Positions 18,299 to 26,971 of a DNA stretch of 64,000 nt are shown here, piece after piece. The stretch spans positions 28,224 through 92,223 of the forward strand of contig JAUWAU010000023.1 of NCBI GenBank assembly GCA_030601885.1, written 5' to 3'. The stretch is from Armatimonadota bacterium (GTDB lineage: Bacteria; Armatimonadota; Zipacnadia; JAUWAU01). The translations under genes were made by a program, and so were the position numbers. The stretch's first letter is position 1; the number at the start of each line of letters is the position of its first letter. The notes under the pieces are model-generated. The model saw only the letters and a list, made by a program, of their open reading frames with translations, was not told where the DNA came from and did not search any database.

Positions 18299-18532
18299 GT
18301 CCCTTCCCTACAGAGAGGTTCGCAGTCTGATGGCCTGTCTCCTCTCATTCTGGATTCACGCCGCTTGGTGCTACACCCGCGAAGGTTTAGTAGACTCTGG
18401 CCACGGTGTGCATCCGCGTAGTGTCTGGAGAGGAGTAAGTAGGCCACGCAGTCGGGCAAGCCTGCAGGCCCCAAGAGGCGATCTGCCAGAGGTGCGCGCC
18501 ACAGGGATTAGGAGAAATCTCACAGAAGGGGG

Positions 18533-18561
18533 TTTACGAGCGGCCCAGTATGGTATATACT
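18533..18561 (+). promoter_or_regulatory. Promoter of a putative small RNA or attenuated leader
   Basis: TTTACG (18533-18538) and TATACT (18556-18561) are separated by 17 bases, a good match to sigma70 hexamers in a GC-rich background. Transcription would begin near 18567, just ahead of the hairpin-terminator unit. Confidence 0.55.
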
Positions 18562-18566
18562 ACGGA

Positions 18567-18664
18567 TGAGGCCCGACGCGGCACCCTTCGGGTGCCCCAC
18601 CTGGCCTCTCCCAAGAGACCCGAGGCGGTGCTCTAGTAGCACCCCACCTGGTCTCTTTTCTTTT
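18567..18664 (+). ncRNA. Putative ~98-nt structured small RNA or attenuator leader
   Basis: Between the promoter and a U-run lie two similar modules. Hairpin I (GGCACCC-TTC-GGGTGCC, 18580-18596) runs into the sequence CCCCACCTGGCCTCT (18595-18609). Hairpin II (GGTGCT-CTAGT-AGCACC, 18627-18643) runs into CCCCACCTGGTCTCT (18642-18656). The segment AGAGACC (18614-18620) can pair with the upstream GGCCTCT (one mismatch) or perfectly with the downstream GGTCTCT to make the terminator, so the two states exclude each other. No open frame of note is inside. It matches no RNA family I can name. It is either a stand-alone small RNA or a transcription attenuator for the DUF6064 gene downstream. Confidence 0.45.
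18613..18664 (+). terminator. Rho-independent terminator
   Basis: An eight-base-pair outer stem (AAGAGACC 18613-18620 with GGTCTCTT 18650-18657) encloses the GGTGCT/AGCACC hairpin and is followed directly by a T-rich tract (TTTTCTTTT). This is a clear intrinsic terminator on the plus strand, ending the putative small RNA. Confidence 0.7.
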
Positions 18665-18838
18665 GTGCCCATCCATCAGCGCAAGCGTATGGCCTACTCG
18701 TCCTCATCACTGCTCGGGTCCCGATCCTCGTATGGCGGAAAACAACGCTGCAGAGCGTAGAGTTCGTCGATTCCGCGCGGATCGCCCTCCTCCAGAGCGA
18801 GGTTCTGCGCCACGGGCGCGCTCTTCATACTGTACGCG

Positions 18839-19147
18839 ATGGTCGCGTATCCTCTGCTCAACATCCTCTTGGGGCACGCCCACCCCCGATCACCGGGCTT
18901 CGGTGTGGCGCCGTGCCCGACGACCATCTTCACATTCGGGCTACTGTTGTGGACGAATAGCCGGGTCCCGAAGTACATCCTGGTGGTCCCGGCGCTGTGG
19001 TCGCTCATTGGATTCAGTGTCGTGGTAAAGCTCGGCGTGCTTGAAGACACCGGCCTGTTGCTGGCCGGTGTCGTGGGAACCGCAATGCTTCTGTATCGCG
19101 ACAGAAGTCGGGCAGCCGTCGTGAGCCCCGACATACACGACGTGTAG
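18839..19147 (+). CDS. DUF6064 family protein, C-terminal fragment
   Basis: 102 residues from ATG 18839; the frame is open back to a TAG at 18758-18760, and GALFILYA just before the ATG still fits the family. The signature YPLLNILLGHAHP, then PGFGVAPCPTTIFTFGLLLW, and the membrane segments YILVVPALWSLIGFSVVV and GLLLAGVVGTAMLLY match the end of DUF6064 integral membrane proteins. Those are normally about 200-230 residues, so roughly the first half, with its own membrane helices, is missing and the preceding codons look like non-family sequence. It is probably a decayed remnant or a start-truncated gene downstream of the attenuator-like element. Function of the family is unknown. Confidence 0.65.
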   Translation: MVAYPLLNILLGHAHPRSPGFGVAPCPTTIFTFGLLLWTNSRVPKYILVVPALWSLIGFSVVVKLGVLEDTGLLLAGVVGTAMLLYRDRSRAAVVSPDIHDV

Positions 19148-19208
19148 GAAGACTCTCGCAGCAGCTTCCTCGATGGAACGATTACGGCACCGTGTGTGGG
19201 AGACGGTG

Positions 19209-22200
19209 CTACCGCCGCCGAAACTCAACAAGTGGCCCAGTGCCTGAGCCCCTCAAGCCCTCGTCGAAATGAAAGAGCAGGACCGTGTCAGCGTCTTCGA
19301 CGAGGGGCTCCCCGGGCGGCACGAAGTCTTCGTGATACCTGACGATCCGAGAGACGCGGAATTCATCGTAGGTGGCCGCGAGCGGGCCGAGCGTCAGCCG
19401 GCCGTCGCCTTTGCGGTCCGGCGCCGGCTCTGTGAGCTCGGCGATCATCCTCCCGTTGCGGTAAATGGCGTACGACGGCGGATCCTTTCTCCACACGCAG
19501 GCGATGTGGTTCCACTCTCCTGCTTTGAAGGCAGCATACGCGCTCGCTCTCAGCAGCCAGCCTTGGCCTCTGTTCTCCCAGGCGGGATGGAACTGCACCC
19601 AGGTCAGGAACATATCGGACTGGTCCCACGCCGGCTGGTTGCGGTAGCCGAAGTAGAACGGCGGCGCCGTCCAGAAGGGCTTGATGGATCTCTCCGGGTA
19701 CCAGTGCGTAGACCAGTCGGTGCGAATCCAGCATTCGATCGTCCCCTCCGGGAAGGGGAACTCCTTTGACCCGGGGACGGCCTCCCAGCGGGCCTCCCAG
19801 GGCTTTCCCATCACATGGAGCCCCTGCCCGAACCGCCCGCCCACGAGGCCCTCCTCGGTTGGCGGCTCCCACTCATCCTCCGGTTTCGCTCTCGGGATAC
19901 CGGGCGGCACAAAGAAGCGCTCCCGGTCACCGAAGGCAACCGCCGGCTTGAGATCCTCGAACCGTACGAAGGTCGCCGGCCCGGGGATGAAAGACCAGAG
20001 GCCATCCCGACCGGTGGTGGCGACAATGATCCGCCCTGTTTGGTCGCGCGCCTCCTCGACCTCTGTGCCGGAGGGGTCCAGAACACGAACGGGCCGGCTT
20101 GTCTTGATGGTGAACGCCGCCTGAGCTTCGGGGACCTCAAAGAAGTACGGCTTCTCGCGCGTCAAGCCGTATCCGCACCCGCTCCGATGGCCGAAGTACG
20201 TGCCCTCGGGAAACGACAGCACGAGCTTATCGATGTTGCAGCCGATGACGATAAAGCGATTGAGCCCCAGCGAAATACGGTACGGGCCCGCCGGCGCCGC
20301 CGCCGGGATGGCGATTCTGTAGACCAACGCCCGATGCGAGGGCACCCTTTCCGCGCCCGCTGCGGGCGCATCCTTGCCGTCTGGTCCCGTGACCCGGACC
20401 GATGGCTCCTGGGACGGCTCCGATTTGACGCTGATGATCTGAACGAACAGCTCTGCCTCCTCGCCGGCCTTCTTCCCGACGTAGACAGGGCACTCGGCGT
20501 TCCGGCCAAGGTTCGCAACGTAGGGGAACACTCCCACATCGTCACCGGCATCACCGAGGCCTGCGAGGATGTGCGGGACGGAAAACCACGCAAATCCCTG
20601 CACGTGGGGGGCGAACTTGTGTTGGTGTTCGCGGCTCGCACGCGCCGCCGCGGGCAGGGATTCGAACTCCCGCAGCCATCGCAGGGCGCTCTCCAGATGG
20701 GCCATGGCAGCCGCCCGGTACGCACGGTTGCCCGTCCACTCGAAGCAGCGCACCAGGTACATCGGCGCTACGTTCTGGTACGAGAGTGGCGCCCGGCGGC
20801 AGGAGTGGCCGAACAATTCCTGGTTGGCCTTCAGCACAGCCTGCTTCGCCTTCTCCACGCCGAACAGGTCGTAGTAGTCCAGCAGGGCCATGATCTTACG
20901 GTCGAACTTGTACGTGGCGTCGTACGTCTCTAACGATCGCGTGTAGAACTTGGCGGAGAAGCCCAGCTCAGCGTCCAGGTCAATGAGGGCGTCCGCGAGC
21001 GCATGGATCTTCTCAGCCAGTCGCGCGTCCTGCGTGACTTCGTACGCGTTGATCATCATGCTGAGGTGGGTGAAGGGCGTCGAGAACGAACGGGTCGTGT
21101 CCAGGTCCCACAGTCGATTCATGGCGTCCGTGTATCGCTCGAGCGCGTCCCTCGCCCAGCGCAGGTCGCGGAGGAAGTAGGCCATCCGGAACGGGACCAT
21201 GTAGTCCGTGGACTGCCCGCTCGTGTCCCACTTGCCGCCGGGAGTGTCCCAGTAGAGCGGCAGTTGCACATCGCCGCCCACGGCCAGGAGCCCTTTCTCC
21301 TTGTGCGCGCGGCCGCCGCTCCAGTGGATCGTCTTGAAGTCGGCCAGAAAGCGGGTATAGGGCTCGGCGAAGTCCAGGTACTTCCGATCCCCGGAGCGCA
21401 GATAGGCCACCCAGATGTTCTTCGGCGTGTTATAGGCAGCGACGTTGTTGAGGCGGTAGAAGCCCGCGTATAGCTTGCCGTTCTCACGCCGCTCGTAGGC
21501 CAGCTCCGGCCCCACGCCGTAGCTGATCCAGCCGGTCATGGGGAACTCCTTCATCCGCGCCAGCCAGTAGTCGAAGTACTTGGAGATGAAGCGCTCAGCC
21601 TCCGGGAAGCGCGCCTCGTCCTTGGCGGCGATGGGCCAAAAGGCGCCCGATGCACCGAGCCAGCTCGGATCTGCCACGGCAACGGGCGGCTTCTCGAATG
21701 CCGCGACCCAGCGCCGGCTGGTGGCTGGATCCGGACTGCCGGAGTGGTATGCGCAGAAGATCTCGTGCGTCCGGGCCGATCCGAGGCCCGTCGGGTTGAG
21801 CTTCTTGAAGCCCTCCTCGTCTACGCGCACGACCACGCCGTGCGCCGGTACGGGCCGTGATATGCCGGCGATCCAGTCGCCATAGTAGTCCTTCACGAGC
21901 GTCGCCGGTCGGTAGTCGAGCTCCTGGCCGCCTCGGTTCGACCAGAGCCTCGCCGTCACGCCATTCGGGCCCACGTGCAGCTCCTTGGGAAACTGCTCGG
22001 CGAAGTGCCTGACGGCGACCGTTATTCCGCTGCTCTCGTCGGCCGCCTCGCACCAGCCGGCGGCGACATTGCCCTCACTCAGCGTTTCCGCTCTCCCGGC
22101 CGAGAGCCGTCTGACAGAGAAGTGCGATCGAGTCTCGGCGAAATGCGGATACTCGTCCTGAAAGATCCACGCTTCGTCCCCAGCGCGCTCGATGTCGGCC

Positions 22201-23054
22201 ACAACGTCCTCGCCTCGCTCGACGCCGAATCGTGCCTGATCGCGCCCGCTCGCGCCCCTTGGAAACCGGACGCCCACTTCCCTGAACCACAGCCGATCGG
22301 TGTCCTCCGTGAAGATGAACGTGTGATCCAGCGTGAAGAAGGCCCGGCCGGCGTACAGGTGATACCGCACTACCGCCCTGGCCAGACGCACGCCGTCTGG
22401 TGTGACGTACCACCCCTCCACTCGGACGACGGCGCGAATGGGACCTGCGTCCTCGATGGTCCAGGAGAGCTCCGCTCCATCGCCTCCCAGGATGCCCTTG
22501 CGACCTTGATGGTCAACTACATAGACCCCGTGCCCATCGTCTCGAATGCGGGAGAGCCCCTCGATCTCGACGCCCGTGGGTGACGCGAAGCCTCGATCCC
22601 AGAGAATCCGCATGCGGCCGGTGTCCACGAAGATGCGCCGGCCTTCGCGCACGACTTTGAGCGCGGGCTCGGGCCCGGGCATGGGGGCGGGGCGCGGGCC
22701 CATCTCCAGGAAATAGCGGTCGCTCGGGTCGCCCTGGAAATCGACCCAGATCCATTTGATGCTGCCGTCGGGCCATCTGGTCCTCGGGGTGACCTGAACG
22801 GGGAGCACGCCCTGCTTCGTGCCCCGAAGCCGCAGCCCATCGGCTGATGGCACCTCACCGCGGGGCAACGGCACGCCTGCGCCCAGAGGCCACGTACCCG
22901 GCCCGCGGAAGGCGCCAGGGTCCACGCGAAGCTCAATCCGTTGCGCGTCTCTCACTTCAGGCGCAGCGTGAAGCGCTGACGCAAGCATCACTCCGAGGAT
23001 CGCGACGACGTACGTGATGATCGACACGGCCAGGCCCCCTCCGCACGGCGACAT
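19209..23054 (-). CDS. PcRGLX/YetA-like exo-rhamnogalacturonan lyase family protein with LamG domain
   Basis: 1281 residues from the ATG at 23054, with an N-terminal hydrophobic signal (LAVSIITYVVAILGVMLASALHA). The RIFT-barrel start TWPLGAGVPLPRGEV, WPDGSIKWIWVDFQGD and the following beta-sandwich and helical toroid (GWISYGVGPELAYERR, HLSMMINAYEVTQDARLAEK) match the three-domain PcRGLX/YetA architecture (PL26-related). This type is tied to rhamnogalacturonan backbone cleavage. The C-terminal ~200 residues add a LamG/concanavalin-like binding domain (FPEGTIECWIRTDW, GEWNHIACVWRKDPP, DTVLLFHFDEG). An exported enzyme acting on acidic or pectin-like glycans is likely; exact activity is unproven. 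Confidence 0.82.
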   Translation of the reverse strand: MSPCGGGLAVSIITYVVAILGVMLASALHAAPEVRDAQRIELRVDPGAFRGPGTWPLGAGVPLPRGEVPSADGLRLRGTKQGVLPVQVTPRTRWPDGSIKWIWVDFQGDPSDRYFLEMGPRPAPMPGPEPALKVVREGRRIFVDTGRMRILWDRGFASPTGVEIEGLSRIRDDGHGVYVVDHQGRKGILGGDGAELSWTIEDAGPIRAVVRVEGWYVTPDGVRLARAVVRYHLYAGRAFFTLDHTFIFTEDTDRLWFREVGVRFPRGASGRDQARFGVERGEDVVADIERAGDEAWIFQDEYPHFAETRSHFSVRRLSAGRAETLSEGNVAAGWCEAADESSGITVAVRHFAEQFPKELHVGPNGVTARLWSNRGGQELDYRPATLVKDYYGDWIAGISRPVPAHGVVVRVDEEGFKKLNPTGLGSARTHEIFCAYHSGSPDPATSRRWVAAFEKPPVAVADPSWLGASGAFWPIAAKDEARFPEAERFISKYFDYWLARMKEFPMTGWISYGVGPELAYERRENGKLYAGFYRLNNVAAYNTPKNIWVAYLRSGDRKYLDFAEPYTRFLADFKTIHWSGGRAHKEKGLLAVGGDVQLPLYWDTPGGKWDTSGQSTDYMVPFRMAYFLRDLRWARDALERYTDAMNRLWDLDTTRSFSTPFTHLSMMINAYEVTQDARLAEKIHALADALIDLDAELGFSAKFYTRSLETYDATYKFDRKIMALLDYYDLFGVEKAKQAVLKANQELFGHSCRRAPLSYQNVAPMYLVRCFEWTGNRAYRAAAMAHLESALRWLREFESLPAAARASREHQHKFAPHVQGFAWFSVPHILAGLGDAGDDVGVFPYVANLGRNAECPVYVGKKAGEEAELFVQIISVKSEPSQEPSVRVTGPDGKDAPAAGAERVPSHRALVYRIAIPAAAPAGPYRISLGLNRFIVIGCNIDKLVLSFPEGTYFGHRSGCGYGLTREKPYFFEVPEAQAAFTIKTSRPVRVLDPSGTEVEEARDQTGRIIVATTGRDGLWSFIPGPATFVRFEDLKPAVAFGDRERFFVPPGIPRAKPEDEWEPPTEEGLVGGRFGQGLHVMGKPWEARWEAVPGSKEFPFPEGTIECWIRTDWSTHWYPERSIKPFWTAPPFYFGYRNQPAWDQSDMFLTWVQFHPAWENRGQGWLLRASAYAAFKAGEWNHIACVWRKDPPSYAIYRNGRMIAELTEPAPDRKGDGRLTLGPLAATYDEFRVSRIVRYHEDFVPPGEPLVEDADTVLLFHFDEGLRGSGTGPLVEFRRR

Positions 23055-23264
23055 TGTCTGAGCTTCTTCGGTCCTTCGAACGTTAATCCTGCACGCCTCT
23101 GCGAGACGGAGCGGCGGCCAGATCGCGGGCGATCCGCTGCAGCACATTGCGTGTAGCCTCGTATCGGCTCAGCAGAGGATTCTCGCTGTCCGCACCTGAA
23201 CTGTATGCGAGAGCGGAGGAGTAGTAGGCTGGTCTGCTGGCAGGCCACGTGAGGGAGCACGACC

Positions 23265-24722
23265 ATGCCGCGCGGCAGCGTTACGCTGGTCAATACGAAC
23301 GACATGAAGCCCCTGGTGGCGCCACTGGCACTGGATTATCTGGGTGCGTGCCTCGTAGAGGCGGGCTGGCGGGTGGAGGTGCTTGATCTGGCGCTGGCGG
23401 ATGATGTGGGAGACGCTGTTGCGCGCCATTTCGCTGACCGCAATCCGGTCGCCGTCGCCGTGACCGTCCGAAACACGGACGACTGCTACTTCGCCAGCCA
23501 GCGTTCCTGCCTCCCCGGTGTGCGTGACCTGGTGAAGCAGATCAAGGGGCACACGGATGCTCCGTTGATACTGGGTGGCTGCGGCTTCTCCCTCATGCCG
23601 GAGGCGATAATGACGTACTGCGATGTCCCCTACGGCATTCAGGGCGACGGCGAAGTGGCCCTGCCGCGGATGCTGGAGGCCATAGCCGCCGGGGATGCTC
23701 CGGACAGAGTCCCCGGAGCCGTGTACCGGCGTGGTGACGGGTTCGTGAGGGTGTCACCAGAGCCGCCGCCGCTCGAGGAGCTCCCACTGGCGCGCCGGGA
23801 CACGATCGACAACGAGCGCTACTTCCGTGAAGGCGGTATGGCAGGCTTCGAGACCAAGCGGGGCTGCAACCGGATGTGCACCTACTGCGCGGATCCCGTC
23901 ATCAAGGGGCGTCAACTCCGACTGCGTCCGCCTGCATCGGTTGCGGACGAGGTGGCGATGCTCCTCCGCAAGGGGATAACGCACTTCCACACGTGCGACA
24001 GCGAGTTCAACGTCTCGTACGAGCATGCCCTGGCTGTGTGCCAAGAGCTCGTTTCCCGCGGCTTGGGGCCGAAGATCCGCTGGTACGCCTACGCGACGCC
24101 GAAGCCGTTCACCGATGAGCTGGCGAATCTGATGAAGCGCGCCGGCTGCGTCGGCATCAACTTCGGCGTGGACCACGGGAGCGAGCGGATGCTCCGCGTG
24201 CTCGGACGCGATTTCGGGCCGGACGATCTGCGGCAGACGGCCCGAATCTGCCGTCGGCACGACATCGTCTTCATGTACGATCTGCTCCTCGGCGCGCCGG
24301 GCGAGACGCGGGAGACCGTGGCCGAGACCATTGAGCTGATGCGCGAGGTCGCGCCTGCGCGCGTCGGCGTGGCGGCGGGCGTCAGGATCTACCCGGGAAC
24401 GCGGATGGCGAGGATGATCGAAGAGATGACTCCCGTGGCCCGCTGGGCCCTGTACGGTGTCATCCGCGACAACGACTCTTTCGCCTTCCCGCTGTTCTAC
24501 GTCGCTCCCACTCTCGGCCCCGGCATTTACAACCACATCGCGCGCCTGGTCGGCGATGACGAGCGTTTCTTCCTCCCTGGCGGCAGAAAGGCTGAGCGGG
24601 ATTACGATTACAGCGACAACGAACTCCTCGTCCAGGCCATCAAAGACGGCGAGCGCGGCGCTTTTTGGGACATCCTCCGGCGGCTTGCAGAGGCAGGGGA
24701 AAGGGTAGAGGGTGAAGCGTAG
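23265..24722 (+). CDS. Radical SAM protein with B12-binding-like N-terminal domain
   Basis: 485 residues. The N-terminus (SVTLVNTNDMKPLVAPLALD, LGACLVEAGW, GGCGFSLMPEA, IQGDGEVALPRMLEA) is the Rossmann domain found in B12-dependent radical SAM enzymes, but no DxHxxG cobalamin ligand motif is visible. Cys201, Cys205 and Cys208 form the CxxxCxxC site (KRGCNRMCTYCADP), followed by a typical TIM-barrel half (FHTCDSEFN, INFGVDHGSERMLRVLG, YDLLLGAPGETRE). It probably binds SAM plus [4Fe-4S] and may be a methyltransferase or methylthiotransferase-like or ring-forming enzyme. GAGGGAG precedes the ATG. It stands alone, flanked by oppositely oriented genes, so context gives no substrate. Confidence 0.85.
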   Translation: MPRGSVTLVNTNDMKPLVAPLALDYLGACLVEAGWRVEVLDLALADDVGDAVARHFADRNPVAVAVTVRNTDDCYFASQRSCLPGVRDLVKQIKGHTDAPLILGGCGFSLMPEAIMTYCDVPYGIQGDGEVALPRMLEAIAAGDAPDRVPGAVYRRGDGFVRVSPEPPPLEELPLARRDTIDNERYFREGGMAGFETKRGCNRMCTYCADPVIKGRQLRLRPPASVADEVAMLLRKGITHFHTCDSEFNVSYEHALAVCQELVSRGLGPKIRWYAYATPKPFTDELANLMKRAGCVGINFGVDHGSERMLRVLGRDFGPDDLRQTARICRRHDIVFMYDLLLGAPGETRETVAETIELMREVAPARVGVAAGVRIYPGTRMARMIEEMTPVARWALYGVIRDNDSFAFPLFYVAPTLGPGIYNHIARLVGDDERFFLPGGRKAERDYDYSDNELLVQAIKDGERGAFWDILRRLAEAGERVEGEA

Positions 24723-24764
24723 AGGCTGCGGGGCCCTCGCCGGGCGGGGGGGCGGCAGGCTGAC

Positions 24765-24794
24765 TGACCACTGGCCACTGACCACTGATCACTG
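24765..24794 (-). repeat. Heptamer tandem repeat at a stop codon (copy A)
   Basis: On the plus strand four seven-base units run without gaps: TGACCAC, TGGCCAC, TGACCAC, TGATCAC, then TG. Read in the sense of the P1 peptidase gene, the array starts exactly with that gene's TGA stop (TGATCAG, TGGTCAG, TGGCCAG, TGGTCAG). It fills the gap between two convergent genes. Confidence 0.85.
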
Positions 24795-25874
24795 CGGTGC
24801 TACTGGCTGGCACTCACGCACGAGCCCCGCGACCTCCTCCACCGGTATCGCGTACCGCGTGTTCCCATCCCGCCCCACCATCGTCTCCGCCTTGAGCAGC
24901 GAGTTGACGATGGCCTCCTCGGTCGCCTCGATGGCACCCTTGAACAGAGGCGTCAGTTCGCGGTCCCTCGAGGACGCCGCCTCCGGCGTCCCCGGCTGTG
25001 CCGTGGAGAAGGCAACAACGAAGTCGCCACTCCCGTGGGCAGCCAGTGCGCCCGTGCGTGCCAGGCCAAAGCCGGCGCGCTTTGCCACGCGCTTGAGCTG
25101 CCGTGCCGAGACGGCGGCATCGGTGGCGAGGATCATCATGATCGATCCTGCCGATGGGCGGCGGGTTGCCCGCGGCGGCCGGAGCACCGCGCCGATGTGT
25201 GCCCCGGCGATCCGCAGGCCCTCGGCTGCGCCGGTGTTGGTCACGACGAGGGCGCCGAGGGTGACCGCCGATCCGGCCACCCGAAGGCGACGCGATGCGG
25301 TCCCGATCCCGCCCTTCCAGCCGAAGCCCGACATGCCCGTCCCGGCTCCGACGTTGCCCTCTGGGACCGATCCCCCGGCCGCGCCCTCAATGGCCTCCAG
25401 CACGTGCGCTTCCGTGATATGCCTGCCGAGGATATCGTTGAGAAACGAATCGTTGCACTCGCCCACGATGGGGTTGAACGAGTAGACGCCGGGGCTGCGC
25501 GCTGCCACGTAGCTGACAACGGCGTCGGCAGCGCGCCAGACGCTCAGCGTGTTCGTGAGCAGGATTGGCGTCTCGATCTCCCCGAGCTCCATGAGCTGCG
25601 GCAGGCCCAAGGACTTGCCGAAGCCGTTGATGACTTCGGCGGCCGCGACCACCTGCTCCTCGAATACGTTCCTGCGGTGTGGCAGAATTGCGGTGACGCC
25701 GGTGCGTATCGGCCCGTCTCCGACACGCAGTGGCCCCCCGCCGTCAATCAGCGTCACCTGACCCACGGTTACGCCGGGCACGTCCGTTATGGCGTTGTGC
25801 CTGCCGGGCGGCATATCGCCGATCTCGATGCCGATGTCTCGTGCTCTCGGCCTGTCAGCGGGCACAGCGCTCAC
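24789..25874 (-). CDS. P1 family peptidase (DmpA-type aminopeptidase)
   Basis: 361 residues from the GTG at 25874, 14 bases after the stop of the M55 gene; a second GTG at 25865 is also possible. DmpA landmarks are present: ITDVPGVTVGQ near the start, GNVGAGTGMSGFGWKGGIGTASR in the middle, and the autocleavage site between Gly and Ser in SAGSIMMILATDA. In DmpA, self-cleavage at that site frees the serine nucleophile. The tail QLKRVAKRAGFGLARTG is also family-typical. Such enzymes remove N-terminal L-residues and hydrolyse D-amino-acid amides and esters. Paired with the D-aminopeptidase upstream, it suggests use of D-containing peptides from cell walls. Confidence 0.9.
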   Translation of the reverse strand: MSAVPADRPRARDIGIEIGDMPPGRHNAITDVPGVTVGQVTLIDGGGPLRVGDGPIRTGVTAILPHRRNVFEEQVVAAAEVINGFGKSLGLPQLMELGEIETPILLTNTLSVWRAADAVVSYVAARSPGVYSFNPIVGECNDSFLNDILGRHITEAHVLEAIEGAAGGSVPEGNVGAGTGMSGFGWKGGIGTASRRLRVAGSAVTLGALVVTNTGAAEGLRIAGAHIGAVLRPPRATRRPSAGSIMMILATDAAVSARQLKRVAKRAGFGLARTGALAAHGSGDFVVAFSTAQPGTPEAASSRDRELTPLFKGAIEATEEAIVNSLLKAETMVGRDGNTRYAIPVEEVAGLVRECQPVAPQ

Positions 25875-25888
25875 CTCGCGACACTGCG

Positions 25889-26695
25889 TCACGAATGGGA
25901 GAAGCCCGCCAGATAGTGCAGCGGACTGAACATCTCGAAAGCCTGCAGGTAGTCGTCTGCCGTAAAGCTCACCGTTCGACCGTCCGTCCGCTCGATGAAG
26001 GGGAGGGCGCTGAGGTTGTCGGCGTAGGACGGGTTGTTGAACGTGATCTCGGTGCGGACCGGCGGATCGATGACGAAGGGCGGCGTCCTCTCGACCTTGG
26101 CCAGGGCGCGCTCGGCGCCCTCTCGCACGAGATCCCGGGCCCGTTCCACCGCGCAGCATTGGGCGGCCGTATGCGACACGGCCTCCTTGACGCACACGGT
26201 CTCGACGTCGCCGAGCTGGTCGCGTGCCTCCGCGCACACGCCGCTGTCGCCGGTGACCAGCACCACCGGCACGCCGTAGTGGCCGGCAATGGCCGCGTCG
26301 GCCCCCATCTCGCCCACTTCGATGCCGTTAAACCGGAGAGAGAAGATGTTCAACGAGTACGTATGCGCCATCACGCCGTTCAGCGTTCCGGCCCGGGCGT
26401 GGTACGCCACCAGCAGCGCGGCAGCGAAAGTGTCGTCAATGCCCGCCATGTGGTTCTGCGGCTTCGGCTTGCCGCTGAGAAAGGTGGCCCGGGAGTCGAT
26501 CTTCTCGGGAATGATGTTACGCATGTTCGCGTGCGCCTCGGTCACCAGCACCTCCGTGGCGCCCGCCTCGAAGGCGCCCGCGATGGCCGCGTTCGCCTCG
26601 CCCGTGATGAGCTCTCGCTCGCGCTGGCGATCTGCCGGGTCCCACTTGACGTATCCGCCGACACCCTCGAGGTCAACTGCGATGAACACTTTCAT
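25889..26695 (-). CDS. M55 family D-aminopeptidase (DppA-like)
   Basis: 268 residues; the ATG at 26695 (GGGAGA upstream) gives the canonical opening MKVFIAVDLEGVGG. Metal and catalytic residues line up with Bacillus DppA: Asp8 and Glu10 (DLEG), His55 (EAHANMRN), His99, His111 (AHTYS, the nucleophile position) and Glu129 (GEMG). Their spacing is nearly identical to DppA. DppA is a self-compartmentalising zinc decamer that releases D-alanine from short peptides. It is the first gene of a two-gene operon with the P1/DmpA peptidase. Confidence 0.92.
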   Translation of the reverse strand: MKVFIAVDLEGVGGYVKWDPADRQRERELITGEANAAIAGAFEAGATEVLVTEAHANMRNIIPEKIDSRATFLSGKPKPQNHMAGIDDTFAAALLVAYHARAGTLNGVMAHTYSLNIFSLRFNGIEVGEMGADAAIAGHYGVPVVLVTGDSGVCAEARDQLGDVETVCVKEAVSHTAAQCCAVERARDLVREGAERALAKVERTPPFVIDPPVRTEITFNNPSYADNLSALPFIERTDGRTVSFTADDYLQAFEMFSPLHYLAGFSHS

Positions 26696-26971
26696 TGGTC
26701 GTCGTCTCCCATCGCGCAACCAACCAAAGCGACTACCCGCGCCGCACAGTGTCGGCCGAGCGGAGCGCGGCGTGCGGCGCCGCGGGCGCCCTGCGCGTGA
26801 TCACCAAGGTCCGGACGCCGCCCACCGATTCAGCGCAGTGGACGAGTTTTCCTCTGTTCTACGAGATCAAGGCGGAGTTGCATCGGGGTCACGCAGCAGG
26901 CGAGCGGGGAGATGCGGTGCGGAGCTCATCGGCCGGGGCCGACGGCGCTAGCTGTGCCCGGACGCCGCTCG

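Noticed and set aside
17265-18569. 434-codon plus-strand frame opposite the 344-residue protein
   Set aside because: Composition is typical of an antisense frame, and the minus-strand gene has a strong ribosome site and protein-like sequence.
20651-20675. tRNA-like T-arm string (GGGATTCGAACTCCC)
   Set aside because: It lies inside the PcRGLX-like coding sequence (FESLPAAARA region), and no acceptor, D or anticodon arms can be placed around it.
26696-26971. Possible small gene between the M55 peptidase and the TPR gene
   Set aside because: The plus-strand frame starting at 26695 lacks a ribosome site and runs as antisense into the TPR gene; no family resemblance.
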